Shown: positions 25,381 through 33,577, counted from the stretch's first letter. The stretch is DNA of 64,000 nucleotides from JANQIO01 sp038746745 (GCA_038746745.1 JBCDKJ010000014.1:1-64000), one strand, 5' to 3'. Notes: generated by a model not told the origin, from the sequence alone. Numbers and translations are program-made.

Positions 25381-26664
25381 ATGAACGTGTTAGTGATCGG
25401 CAGCGGCGGGCGCGAGCATGCTCTAGCGTGGAAAGCAGCGCAGTCACCGCAGGTTGAGCGCGTATTCGTAGCGCCCGGGAACGCAGGCACCGCACTGGAA
25501 CCCGGCCTTGAGAACGTCGAAATTGGAGTCGATGCTTTTGAGGCGCTGGCCGATTTCTGTGATGCCAACGCCGTTGAGCTCACCATCGTTGGCCCCGAGG
25601 CGCCGCTCGTGGACGGCATTGTCGACTACTTCATCGAACGCGGATTACGCTGCTTTGGGCCCACCGCTGCGGCGGCTCAACTAGAGGGCTCCAAGGCCTT
25701 TACCAAAGACTTCCTGGCCCGCCATAAAATACCCACAGCCAGCTATGCCAACTTCACCGAGTTGGAGCCCGCATTAGCCTATTTACACGAACGGGGCGCT
25801 CCGATCGTCGTCAAAGCCGATGGGCTGGCAGCCGGCAAAGGGGTTGTAGTCGCAGAGACGATCCAAGAGGCCGAGGCCGCGATAACCGATATGCTGTCCG
25901 GCAACGCCTTCGGCGAAGCAGGCTGCCGCGTGGTAATAGAAGACTTTTTAGTCGGCGAGGAAGCCAGCTTCATCGTGCTAGTGGATGGCGATCATCTGTT
26001 ACCCATGGCCACCAGCCAGGACCACAAGCGCATCGGTGACGGAGACGTCGGACCAAATACTGGCGGTATGGGCGCGTACTCACCCGCACCTGTGGTAACG
26101 GAGGAGGTGCACGCACGTGTCATGCAGGAGGTCATTGCCCCGACCGTAGCAGGGATGGCCAGCGAGGGGATGCCCTACACCGGCTTTCTCTATGCCGGCT
26201 TGATGATCGGCCCCGATGGCGCACCCAGCGTGATTGAATTCAACTGTCGCTTCGGCGATCCGGAAACTCAGCCCATCATGATGCGTCTGCGATCAGACCT
26301 TTGCCAGCTATGTATGGAGGCGCTGGATGGTGCGCTCGATACCGCGACCGCCGACTGGGACGATCGCGTAGCGCTGGGCGTTGTCATGGCGGCAGGAGGC
26401 TACCCTGGTACTTACGGCAAAGGCTTTGAAGTCCAGGGCATTGATGCGGCGCAAGCTGCGGGCACTCAGGTATTCCATGCGGGAACAGCGCTTAAGGACC
26501 AGCAGCTGGTAACCGCCGGAGGACGCGTTCTCTGCGTGACCGCGCTTGGGGACACAACGTCCGACGCGCAGCAAGCCGCCTACGCTGGTGTTGAAAAGAT
26601 TTTCTGGCAGGACGCCACCTACCGCAGTGATATTGGCTGGCGGGCTATTGCCCGCGAAGACTAA
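25381..26664 (+). CDS. purD: Phosphoribosylamine-glycine ligase (GAR synthetase)
   Basis: A 427-residue ATP-grasp ligase forming glycinamide ribonucleotide from phosphoribosylamine, glycine and ATP. Motifs include the N-terminal MNVLVIGSGGREHALAWK, the ATP-binding PIVVKADGLAAGKGVVVA, the HKRIGDGDVGPNTGGMGAYSP loop and EFNCRFGDPETQ with metal ligands. It is the second gene of the purHD operon. Confidence 0.98.
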   Translation: MNVLVIGSGGREHALAWKAAQSPQVERVFVAPGNAGTALEPGLENVEIGVDAFEALADFCDANAVELTIVGPEAPLVDGIVDYFIERGLRCFGPTAAAAQLEGSKAFTKDFLARHKIPTASYANFTELEPALAYLHERGAPIVVKADGLAAGKGVVVAETIQEAEAAITDMLSGNAFGEAGCRVVIEDFLVGEEASFIVLVDGDHLLPMATSQDHKRIGDGDVGPNTGGMGAYSPAPVVTEEVHARVMQEVIAPTVAGMASEGMPYTGFLYAGLMIGPDGAPSVIEFNCRFGDPETQPIMMRLRSDLCQLCMEALDGALDTATADWDDRVALGVVMAAGGYPGTYGKGFEVQGIDAAQAAGTQVFHAGTALKDQQLVTAGGRVLCVTALGDTTSDAQQAAYAGVEKIFWQDATYRSDIGWRAIARED

Positions 26665-26721
26665 ACCACGCCTTAGTCACACACCTCGGCGCGGCAACGC
26701 CGTTTCCACTACAATATTTGC

Positions 26722-27366
26722 ATGACGGACAGACGCCTCACCTTCATCGACCGACTGGTAGACAATGCCGACGTGGTATTGCGCACGCTGGTCGGAAACT
26801 CAAACACACCCACTCGACCATCACCTGGCGATAGTTGCGATGACTCCGCACTTAGCGATTCAGAGCGCCGTCACGCCGCGGCCCTGATGCGGGTCAATCA
26901 TACGGGAGAGGTCTGTGCTCAGGCGCTGTATCAGGGGCAGGCGCTGACAGCGCGCCTACCTGATGTGCGCGAAGAAATGGAGCATGCGGCGGAGGAGGAA
27001 ATCGACCATTTGGTGTGGTGCGAGCAGCGTATACAGGAACTCGGCAGCCACACCAGTGTGCTGAATCCGTTGTGGTATGGCCTGTCTTTTGGGCTGGGCG
27101 CAGCAGCGGGCATTGCCGGAGACCGTTGGAGCCTGGGCTTTGTCGCGGCCACGGAGGAGCGCGTGTGCGATCACCTGGAGCAGCACCTGGAAAAGCTACC
27201 AGAAGACGACCAACGCAGCCGACGCATTATTGAACAAATGCTGGAAGATGAACGTCGACACGGTGAAGCCGCTTTGGAAGCTGGTGGCAGTGATTTTCCG
27301 GAACCGGTCAAAAAAGCTATGGCGCAGGTGGCCAGACTGATGACCAGCAGCAGCTACAGGATTTAG
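26722..27366 (+). CDS. coq7: 3-demethoxyubiquinol 3-hydroxylase Coq7
   Basis: A 214-residue membrane-bound di-iron hydroxylase that adds the C6 hydroxyl in ubiquinone synthesis. Iron ligands are Glu63 (TGEVCAQALYQGQ), Glu93 and His96 (EEEIDHLVWC), then Glu in ATEERVCDHLEQHL and the ExxH in EDERRHGEAAL. The central segment YGLSFGLGAAAGIAG is a membrane-dipping helix. The Pseudomonas order coq7 - osmC - vfr is kept here, although speD is missing between them. It requires oxygen, so aerobic respiration is indicated. Confidence 0.95.
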   Translation: MTDRRLTFIDRLVDNADVVLRTLVGNSNTPTRPSPGDSCDDSALSDSERRHAAALMRVNHTGEVCAQALYQGQALTARLPDVREEMEHAAEEEIDHLVWCEQRIQELGSHTSVLNPLWYGLSFGLGAAAGIAGDRWSLGFVAATEERVCDHLEQHLEKLPEDDQRSRRIIEQMLEDERRHGEAALEAGGSDFPEPVKKAMAQVARLMTSSSYRI

Positions 27367-27400
27367 GCCAGCGCAAACCACAAGCGTCTTACGACACCGC

Positions 27401-27500
27401 TGGCTATTTGTTGCTGCGGGCGTCTATCTGTTGCTGCCGGCGGCTATTTGTTGCTGCCGGCGGCTATTTGTTGCTGCCGGCGGCTATTTGTTGCTGCCGG
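27401..27500. repeat. Five tandem copies of a 20-bp unit at the osmC 3' end
   Basis: The unit CGGCTATTTGTTGCTGCCGG is exact in the last three copies (27441-27500); the first two differ at one to three positions. The innermost copy contains the osmC stop: read on the minus strand the unit encodes AGSNK followed by TAG, the true end of OsmC. The outer four are copies of that gene end lying in the space before the convergent coq7 gene. There is no spacer between copies, so this is not a CRISPR. Confidence 0.95.
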
Positions 27501-27939
27501 CGGCTTCCGGTAACTCCTCCAGTACATCCACCAATTCATGGCTGTGCGTGACCGCTACGCCCGCCGCTTCCATCATGATGCTGACTGAGCAGTACTTTTC
27601 TGCAGACAGTGATACCGCCCGAGCCACCTGGCTCTCTTTCAGCTTGCGACCTGTCACAACAAAGTGCAGATGAATGCGCGTGAACACAGCGGGCACCGCA
27701 TCGGCGCGCTCTGCCGTTAGCTCGGCGCGGCAATCAACCACGTCCTGTCGCGATTTTTTCAGCATCGACATAACGTCAAAAGCAGAGCAACCGCCCAGAC
27801 CCATGAGAAGCATTTCCATAGGGCGCACGCCCATGTTACGACCGCCGAGGTCGGGTGGGCCGTCCATCACTACGCTGTGGCCACTGCCGGATTCCGCTAG
27901 AAACATAGCGTTATCCACCCACTTTACGGTTGCCTGCAT
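27484..27939 (-). CDS. OsmC family peroxiredoxin-like protein
   Basis: A 151-residue OsmC/Ohr-fold protein. The two redox cysteines are Cys51 (GLGGCSAFDV) and Cys117 (AEKYCSVSIMM), spaced as in the family, which reduces organic hydroperoxides. The LMGLGGCSAFDVMSMLKK pattern matches the YhfA branch that in many gammaproteobacteria lies beside crp. It diverges from crp over about 100 bases. The last six codons and the stop lie in the innermost unit of a 20-bp tandem repeat. Confidence 0.93.
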   Translation of the reverse strand: MQATVKWVDNAMFLAESGSGHSVVMDGPPDLGGRNMGVRPMEMLLMGLGGCSAFDVMSMLKKSRQDVVDCRAELTAERADAVPAVFTRIHLHFVVTGRKLKESQVARAVSLSAEKYCSVSIMMEAAGVAVTHSHELVDVLEELPEAAGSNK

Positions 27940-28043
27940 GATCTCTCCCAGGTCAGGGCTGTAACTCCCTGTAACGGTAGTATGTGTTTACTTTGTTGGT
28001 GACTAGTCTACTATATCGACAGCGAAATCCAGGGAGCGAAGGG

Positions 28044-28709
28044 TTGATCAAGCCGCAGATTCTCAACGCGATTCCTAACATTGAGAATTTCCTGCGCTAC
28101 TGCCAGCGCCAGGACTACAAGCCAAAGACGCAAATCATCCGGCATGGAGAGGAAAGTTCCTCTTTGTTCTTCATTCTGGACGGTTCGGTATCTGTCATTG
28201 TTGAGGACGATGGCGACCACGATATGGTTGTCAGTTATCTGAACCCCGGGGACTTCTTTGGGGAGATGGGTCTGTACGGCGATGACCAGGAGCCGCGCAG
28301 CGCCATGGTGCAGGCCAAGACGCAGTGCGAGGTGGCTGAAATCAGCTACGAGCGCTTCCATAAAATCCGTGGCCAATTTCCAGATATCCTGTTTGCCATC
28401 GGCAAGCAAATGTCTGAACGTTTGCGCATCACCACGCGCAAGCTTTCGGACCTGGCCTTTGTCGACGTTTCGGGACGCATCGCGCATACGCTGCTGGACC
28501 TCTGTCAGCAGCCCGATGCCATGACCCATCCGGAGGGCATGCAAATTAAAGTGACCCGCCAGGAATTGGGGCGCATTGTAGGTTGCTCCCGCGAAATGGC
28601 AGGTCGCGTGCTGAAGACGCTTGAGGACGACGGTCTGTTAACAGCCAGCGGCAAAACGATTGTTGTCTACGGCCGACCAGGGATTCAAAACCGGCCCATT
28701 CTTAATTGA
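28044..28709 (+). CDS. crp: CRP/Vfr-type cAMP-responsive transcription regulator
   Basis: A 221-residue Crp-Fnr regulator very like Vfr. The cyclic-nucleotide domain has GDFFGEMGLYGDDQEPRSAMVQA, with Glu and the Arg-Ser phosphate-binding pair that fit cAMP. The dimer helix and linker (TRKLSDLAFVDVSGRIAHTLLDLCQQPDAMTHP) are near-identical to the Vfr/CRP pattern. The helix-turn-helix is VTRQELGRIVGCSREMAGRVLKTL. TTG28044 is chosen because AGGGA lies 8 bases upstream; an upstream ATG at 27984 would add 20 residues that the family lacks. Confidence 0.95.
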   Translation: MIKPQILNAIPNIENFLRYCQRQDYKPKTQIIRHGEESSSLFFILDGSVSVIVEDDGDHDMVVSYLNPGDFFGEMGLYGDDQEPRSAMVQAKTQCEVAEISYERFHKIRGQFPDILFAIGKQMSERLRITTRKLSDLAFVDVSGRIAHTLLDLCQQPDAMTHPEGMQIKVTRQELGRIVGCSREMAGRVLKTLEDDGLLTASGKTIVVYGRPGIQNRPILN

Positions 28710-28740
28710 CGCGCATTAAACTGAAGCACTTTTAACCGAT

Positions 28741-28785
28741 GCGTTCTTAGCTCACGCATTCGTAGCTGACGCGCTCTTAGCTCAT
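28741..28785. repeat. Three tandem copies of a 15-bp unit between crp and trpC
   Basis: Units are GCGTTCTTAGCTCAC, GCATTCGTAGCTGAC and GCGCTCTTAGCTCAT. They fill the gap between the convergent crp and trpC genes. The last unit plus following bases can form a weak hairpin (TAGCTC at 28778-28783 with GAGCTA at 28793-28798, which overlaps the trpC stop). There is no good U-run, so a terminator is not claimed. Confidence 0.85.
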
Positions 28786-28795
28786 GAGAAAAGAG

Positions 28796-29578
28796 CTAGA
28801 AAAACAACGCTCTCAACTGCTCGCCGGGCTCATCCGCGCGCATAAACGCTTCCCCGACGAGAAAAGCATTGACGCCGCGCTCCTGCATGGCAAGCACGTC
28901 GTCGCGAGTGTGGATGCCGCTTTCTGTCACCACGATGCGATCGTCCGGGATGTGCGGTAGCAACTCCCAGGTCGTTTCCAGACGGGTTTCGAACGTGTTC
29001 AGATCTCGATTGTTAATTCCGACCAGTCGATTCCCCAACGCAATCGCCCGCTCCAGTTCCTCGCGGTCGTGCACTTCCACCAGCACATCCATCGCAAAGT
29101 CATGCGCCGCAGCGCTCAGGTCCGCCATCTGACGCTCTTCCAGCGCCGAGGCAATCAGCAGAATACAGTCAGCGCCCAGCGCGCGTGCCTCCACCACCTG
29201 ATACGGATCAACAATAAAGTCTTTGCGAATCACCGGCAGCGAGCAGGCGTCACGCGCGGCCATCAGGTAGGCATCGCTACCCTGGAAAAAGTCCACGTCG
29301 GTCAACACTGACAGACAGGTAGCGCCCCCGGTCTCATAACTCTTTGCTATCGCGGCCGGATCAAAATCCTCACGAATCACCCCTTTGCTGGGTGACGCTC
29401 GCTTGGCTTCTGCGATTACTGCCGGGCCCGGGCGCTGCTGAATGGCGCGCTCAAAGCCCCGCGGTGGTTCGCGGCCGCGCAGTTCCGCCTCAAGACTGGA
29501 AAGAGAGCGGTAACGCTTGCGCTCCCCGATCTCTATCCACTTTCGTGAGATGATCTCTTGCAGAATGGTTGCCGTCAC
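28796..29578 (-). CDS. trpC: Indole-3-glycerol phosphate synthase
   Basis: A 260-residue TIM-barrel enzyme of tryptophan synthesis, not fused to TrpF. Motifs: VIAEAKRASPSKGVIREDFDP with catalytic Lys, LPVIRKDFIVDPYQVVEA, VGINNRDLNTFETRL and VTESGIHTRDDV. It is the last gene of trpE-G-D-C, overlapping trpD by 4 bases. trpF, trpB and trpA are not nearby, as in pseudomonads where the trp genes are split. Confidence 0.97.
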   Translation of the reverse strand: MTATILQEIISRKWIEIGERKRYRSLSSLEAELRGREPPRGFERAIQQRPGPAVIAEAKRASPSKGVIREDFDPAAIAKSYETGGATCLSVLTDVDFFQGSDAYLMAARDACSLPVIRKDFIVDPYQVVEARALGADCILLIASALEERQMADLSAAAHDFAMDVLVEVHDREELERAIALGNRLVGINNRDLNTFETRLETTWELLPHIPDDRIVVTESGIHTRDDVLAMQERGVNAFLVGEAFMRADEPGEQLRALFF

Positions 29579-30606
29579 GCGTTCGAGGCCTGTGCCAGCT
29601 CAGTGAACTGCGCCAATTCCGTGACCTTCTGCCGCGCCAGACCACTGGCCAGTGCGTCATCAGCCATCTGAATACCGTCGGCGAGCGTCGCTGCCGCGCC
29701 GCTCACATAAATCGCAGCACCTGCATTCATCACTACGATATTGGCAGCCTCGGCGTTATCGCCTTTTAAGGCCGCTCTGATCAGGGCGAGAGATTCGGCG
29801 CTATCAGAGACTCGCAGATCCTCGATGCTGGTAAGTGGCCGCCCGAACTCTGTGGGTGTGATGTCGTACTCAGCAATTGTGCCTTCGCGCAACTCGACCA
29901 CGCGAGTTGGGCCGGCGCTACTGATTTCGTCCAGTCCCTCTTCCGCGTGCACCACCATCACGTGCTCGCTACCCAGTCGCTTCAACACCTCAGCCATCGG
30001 CCTGCACAGAGCAGGGTCAAACACGCCCACCAGTTGGCGTTTCACGCCCGCGGGATTGGTCATTGGCCCCAGCATATTGAAAAGCGTTCGCAGGCACAGC
30101 TCACGGCGTGGTCCGGCGGCATGCTTCATGGCTGCGTGGTGGGCCGGTGCGAACATAAAGCCCATACCGACCTCTTCGATACAGCGCGCCACCTGCTCGG
30201 GCGTCAGGTCCAGCTTTACACCCAGCGCTTCCAACACATCTGAACTACCGCTGCTGGAAGAGACGCCGCGGTTGCCATGTTTGGCAACGTGGCCGCCCGC
30301 CGCGGCAACCACAAAGCAGGACGCTGTAGAAACGTTAAACAGGTTTGAGCCGTCACCGCCGGTACCCGCCATATCGACCAGATGCTCGGCGTTGACGTGC
30401 ACCGGCGTGGCCAGCTCGCGCATCACCTCGGTAGCTGCGGCAATTTCATCAATGGTCTCGCCCTTTATGCGCAGGGCAACCAGAAACGCACCGATTTGTG
30501 AGGGTGTGGCGTCACCGCCCATTACCAGCCGCATGACGGCGCGCATTTCCTCCGAGTTGATATCAGCCGACTCGGCAAGACGAGCGATTGCTTGCTGCAT
30601 ATTCAT
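29575..30606 (-). CDS. trpD: Anthranilate phosphoribosyltransferase
   Basis: A 343-residue enzyme joining anthranilate to PRPP. The PRPP loop is DMAGTGGDGSNLFNVSTASCFVVAAAG and the NRGVSSSSGSSDVLEALG segment matches the family's KHGNRSVSSKSGSADVLEALG; the anthranilate region is FMFAPAHHAAMKHAAGPRRELCLRTLFNMLGPMTNPA. It overlaps both neighbours by 4 bases (trpG before, trpC after), so translation is coupled. Confidence 0.97.
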   Translation of the reverse strand: MNMQQAIARLAESADINSEEMRAVMRLVMGGDATPSQIGAFLVALRIKGETIDEIAAATEVMRELATPVHVNAEHLVDMAGTGGDGSNLFNVSTASCFVVAAAGGHVAKHGNRGVSSSSGSSDVLEALGVKLDLTPEQVARCIEEVGMGFMFAPAHHAAMKHAAGPRRELCLRTLFNMLGPMTNPAGVKRQLVGVFDPALCRPMAEVLKRLGSEHVMVVHAEEGLDEISSAGPTRVVELREGTIAEYDITPTEFGRPLTSIEDLRVSDSAESLALIRAALKGDNAEAANIVVMNAGAAIYVSGAAATLADGIQMADDALASGLARQKVTELAQFTELAQASNA

Positions 30607-31196
30607 GAGGTGGTGGTCTCCTGCTGCAGGAAGTTGCGCAACAGATCGTGGCCGTGCGCAGTCAGTATCGATTCAGGATGAAACTGTACCCCTTCGATGC
30701 CTAGTTCGCGATGCCGCAAACCCATGATCTCTTCCATGCTGCCGTCAGGGTTTTCCGTCCAGGCAGTAATTTCAAGACAGTCGGGCAAGCTGTCTTTATC
30801 TACCACCAGACTATGGTAGCGGGTAGCTTCGAACGGATTGCTGAGACCGTCGAAAACACCCTCACCGCGGTGATGAATCATGCTGGTTTTGCCGTGCATC
30901 ACCTGCCCCGCTCGCACAATGCTGCCGCCAAACACCTGGCCGATACTCTGGTGACCCAAACAAATGCCCAGCAGAGGCAGCCGCCCGGCGAAGGCTTTGA
31001 TACAGGCCATTGAGACGCCCGCTTCATTGGGTGTGCACGGCCCGGGGGAGATGACGATACGCTCGGGCGCCAGCGTCTCAATTCCCGCCACATCGATCTG
31101 ATCGTTACGCACGACTTTGACATCAGCACCCAGCTCGCCCAGGTACTGCACCACGTTAAAGGTGAAGGAGTCATAGTTATCAATCATCAGCAGCAT
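30603..31196 (-). CDS. trpG: Anthranilate synthase component II (glutamine amidotransferase)
   Basis: A 197-residue class I amidotransferase giving ammonia to TrpE; such subunits often also serve PabB for folate. The nucleophile Cys is in LGICLGHQSIGQVFGG, and the His-Glu pair is in GVQFHPESILTAHG. The N-terminus MLLMIDNYDSFTFNVVQYL is canonical. trpE ends 3 bases upstream. Confidence 0.97.
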   Translation of the reverse strand: MLLMIDNYDSFTFNVVQYLGELGADVKVVRNDQIDVAGIETLAPERIVISPGPCTPNEAGVSMACIKAFAGRLPLLGICLGHQSIGQVFGGSIVRAGQVMHGKTSMIHHRGEGVFDGLSNPFEATRYHSLVVDKDSLPDCLEITAWTENPDGSMEEIMGLRHRELGIEGVQFHPESILTAHGHDLLRNFLQQETTTS

Positions 31197-31199
31197 GGT

Positions 31200-32696
31200 C
31201 TAGACCTCCTCGCCCGACGCCTGCACCATGGCAGCGGCGCGCAGTATCGCGCTCGCCTTGTTCAGGGTTTCCTTATATTCCAGGCGCGGCACGGAGTCGG
31301 CGACTACGCCACCTCCGGCCTGCACGTACAGCACATCGTCCTTGATCACTGCCGTGCGAATAGCGATGGCCGTGTCCATGTCGCCCTGCCACGAGAGGTA
31401 GCCCACCGCGCCACCGTAAACCCCGCGTTTAACCGGCTCGAGTTCATCGATGATTTCCATGGCGCGAATTTTAGGCGCGCCACTCAGGGTCCCCGCCGGC
31501 AGCGTTGCACGCAACACGTCGATGGCGCTGTGCTCGGGTGACAGCGTACCAGTGACATTGGACACAATGTGCATTACATGAGAGTAGCGCTCTACCACCA
31601 TTTTATCCGTCAGCTCAACGCTGCCCGTTTCGGCGATACGCCCCACATCATTACGACCCAAATCGATGAGCATCAGATGTTCAGCAATTTCCTTGGGATC
31701 GGCCAGCAGCTCTTCTTCCATCGCGCGATCTTCTGCTTCACTGCGACCGCGCCGACGCGTGCCCGCGATCGGCCGAACCGTCACGGTACCCTGTTCCAGC
31801 CGCGCCAGTATCTCTGGTGAAGAACCGACGATGTGGAAGTGCTCCAAATTGAGGTAGTACATATAGGGCGAGGGATTTAGATTGCGCAGCGCTCGATACA
31901 AATCAATCGGCGCCTTGGAAAACGGCATGCTTAACCGCTGGGAAGGCACCACCTGCATGGCGTCGCCCGCGAGAACGTACTCCTTGATGGAATCCACGGC
32001 AGCGAAATAGTCCTGCTCAGTGAAATGCGACCCAAAGCTGCCGTCCGCCACCACCACAGGACTGTCTGAAGCTGGCAGAGTAATGTTGCCCGGGCGGGGC
32101 GCCGGTTTGGCAAGTGCTTGCACGAGCTCATCCAGTCTCGACTGCGCTTTTTCCCACGCGCTCTCCTGGTTACAGTTGGCGTTGACCACCAGCTGCAGCG
32201 TGCCCGCCAGATTGTCAAAGACGAGTATTTCATCCGCGACCATTAACAGGATGTCTGGCACCCCGAGCTCGTCTTCGGGCGTAGAGTCTCGCAGGCGCGG
32301 CTCAACATAACGCACGCAGTCATAACCAAAATACCCAACCAACCCACCGTGAAACACGGGTAGGTTATCCAGCGTTGGCACCCTGAATTGTGTGGCGTAA
32401 TCCTCGACAAAGGCGAGCGGGTCCTGCACGTCCCGAGACTCAATCACGGCGCCCGTATCGATGATCTGTACCTGATAGCCACGCACTTCAAGGCGACGAC
32501 GGCAGGGTAATCCAATGATGGAATAACGGCCCCACTTTTCACCCCCCTGCACCGACTCCAGCAGAAAAGACCAGGGCTGTTGCGCCAGTTTCAGATAAGC
32601 AGACAGAGGGGTATCAGTATCGGCGAGTACTTCGCGACTGACAGGTAGTCGGTTGTAATCCTGAGCCGCGAGTTCGGCAAACAGTTCTGGTGTCAT
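31200..32696 (-). CDS. trpE: Anthranilate synthase component I
   Basis: A 498-residue chorismate-using enzyme. C-terminal motifs PIAGTRRRGRSEAEDRAMEEELLADPKE, LIDLGRNDVGR and TLPAGTLSGAPKIRAMEIIDELE are complete. The feedback site for tryptophan is indicated by LLESVQGGEKWGRYSIIG. ATG32696 has AAGGA 7 bases upstream and gives TPELFAELAAQDYNRLP; an earlier frame opening at 32744 falls in the leader. An attenuator with a Trp-containing leader peptide lies just upstream, so tryptophan level probably controls the operon. Confidence 0.97.
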   Translation of the reverse strand: MTPELFAELAAQDYNRLPVSREVLADTDTPLSAYLKLAQQPWSFLLESVQGGEKWGRYSIIGLPCRRRLEVRGYQVQIIDTGAVIESRDVQDPLAFVEDYATQFRVPTLDNLPVFHGGLVGYFGYDCVRYVEPRLRDSTPEDELGVPDILLMVADEILVFDNLAGTLQLVVNANCNQESAWEKAQSRLDELVQALAKPAPRPGNITLPASDSPVVVADGSFGSHFTEQDYFAAVDSIKEYVLAGDAMQVVPSQRLSMPFSKAPIDLYRALRNLNPSPYMYYLNLEHFHIVGSSPEILARLEQGTVTVRPIAGTRRRGRSEAEDRAMEEELLADPKEIAEHLMLIDLGRNDVGRIAETGSVELTDKMVVERYSHVMHIVSNVTGTLSPEHSAIDVLRATLPAGTLSGAPKIRAMEIIDELEPVKRGVYGGAVGYLSWQGDMDTAIAIRTAVIKDDVLYVQAGGGVVADSVPRLEYKETLNKASAILRAAAMVQASGEEV

Positions 32697-32761
32697 GGGT
32701 AATCCTTGGAGCAGTGGGTCTGGAAACGTCGGGCTGCTTAGCAATCAGACGCCATAAAAAA

Positions 32762-32799
32762 GTGTCACGCCAGGCGGATTACCATCGCCAGCGTGTCAC
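32762..32799 (-). terminator. trp attenuator: intrinsic terminator in the trpE leader
   Basis: On the minus strand GTGACACGCTGGCG, a 9-base loop, then CGCCTGGCGTGACAC form a stem of about 13 pairs with one A-A mismatch and one bulge, followed at once by six T (plus-strand A at 32756-32761). It sits 60 bases before the trpE start and after the putative leader peptide. The two Trp codons of that peptide are inside this hairpin (the first in the 5' arm, the second in the arm/loop). Confidence 0.85.
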
Positions 32800-32850
32800 C
32801 GCAGGTATGGAGAGGCTCTGACCTCTCCCTGCATTCCCGGCTGTTTTCAC
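32779..32850 (-). CDS. trpL: trp leader peptide (TrpL), ends Trp-Arg-Trp-stop
   Basis: A 23-codon frame from GTG32850 to TAA32779, with GGAG six bases before the start. It ends with TRWRW and stop; both tryptophans are in the last three codons. It lies between a plausible promoter and the terminator hairpin upstream of trpE, as expected for ribosome-controlled attenuation. Codons 7-17 can fold into a separate hairpin (GGAGAGG with CCTCTCC, 32809-32828). Too short to recognise by homology; the call rests on the Trp codons, ribosome site and position. Confidence 0.75.
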   Translation of the reverse strand: MKTAGNAGRGQSLSIPAVTRWRW

Positions 32851-32885
32851 AGCGCTCTCCAAGGAAACTGATATCAGACGTTTTT

Positions 32886-32913
32886 ATTGTACCCCAGGGG
32901 CAGCGTCAAGCAA
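32886..32913 (-). promoter_or_regulatory. Candidate trp operon promoter
   Basis: On the minus strand TTGCTT (32913-32908), 16 bases, then TACAAT (32891-32886). The -10 matches consensus at five of six positions; the -35 is weak. It lies at the 3' end of rpe and about 36 bases before the leader peptide start. A TTGACG five bases further in is too close to the -10 (12 bases) to act with it. Confidence 0.45.
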
Positions 32914-33577
32914 CGGCGGCCAGCTCAGCCCGCATGGCATCAATTACCGCGCTGTAATCCTCTGCATTAAATATCGCTGATCCCGCCACAAAGGTGTCAG
33001 CGCCCGCCGCCGCGATTTCGCGTATGTTTTTTGCGGATACACCACCGTCCACTTCCAACCGTATGTTGGCATCACTAGCGTCGATCAGGGCGCGCGCTTC
33101 GCGCAGTTTGTCGAGCGTGGCAGGAATGAACGACTGCCCACCAAATCCTGGATTCACTGACATCAGCAGGATCATGTCCAGTTTGTCCATCACGTACTTT
33201 AGCGGTTCCAGACCTGCCGCCGGATTGAAGACGAGGCCCGCCTTGCAGCCCGCGTCCCGGATCATTTGCAGAGTGCGATCCACATGAATCGAGGCATCTG
33301 GATGGAAGGTGATGTAGGTAGCGCCTGCCTCCGCAAAATCTGCCACCAGCCGGTCGACGGGAGATACCATGAGATGCACGTCAATGGGTGCTGTTACGCC
33401 GTAGTCGCGCAGGGCCTTGCATACCATCGGTCCAATGGTCAGGTTGGGCACATAGTGGTTGTCCATGACGTCAAAGTGCACAATGTCAGCGCCAGCCGCC
33501 AATACTGCATCCACTTCTTCCCCCAGACGAGCGAAATCTGCTGAGAGTATGGATGGCGCTATCTGATAGTCAGCCAT
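32906..33577 (-). CDS. rpe: Ribulose-phosphate 3-epimerase
   Basis: A 223-residue TIM-barrel enzyme interconverting ribulose-5-P and xylulose-5-P. Metal-site motifs are IAPSILSADFARLGEEV, VHFDVMDNHYVPNLTIGP, IDVHLMVSPVDRL, MSVNPGFGGQSFIP and LEVDGGVSAKNI. It is upstream of trpE as in many gammaproteobacteria, but the phosphoglycolate phosphatase gene gph that usually lies between is absent. Confidence 0.97.
   Translation of the reverse strand: MADYQIAPSILSADFARLGEEVDAVLAAGADIVHFDVMDNHYVPNLTIGPMVCKALRDYGVTAPIDVHLMVSPVDRLVADFAEAGATYITFHPDASIHVDRTLQMIRDAGCKAGLVFNPAAGLEPLKYVMDKLDMILLMSVNPGFGGQSFIPATLDKLREARALIDASDANIRLEVDGGVSAKNIREIAAAGADTFVAGSAIFNAEDYSAVIDAMRAELAAVA

Noticed and set aside
27401..27500. 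CRISPR array
   Set aside because: The 20-bp units are contiguous without spacers and no cas gene is near; they are simple tandem copies of the osmC end.
29741..30727. 328-codon plus-strand frame across trpD and trpG
   Set aside because: The minus-strand trpD and trpG products are complete and motif-perfect; the plus-strand frame is a shadow rich in Ser/Arg/Pro.
32798..32836. Alternative trp leader frame from ATG32836 (reads MQGEVRASPYLR)
   Set aside because: It has no Trp codon and a poorer ribosome site than the GTG frame that ends Trp-Arg-Trp.
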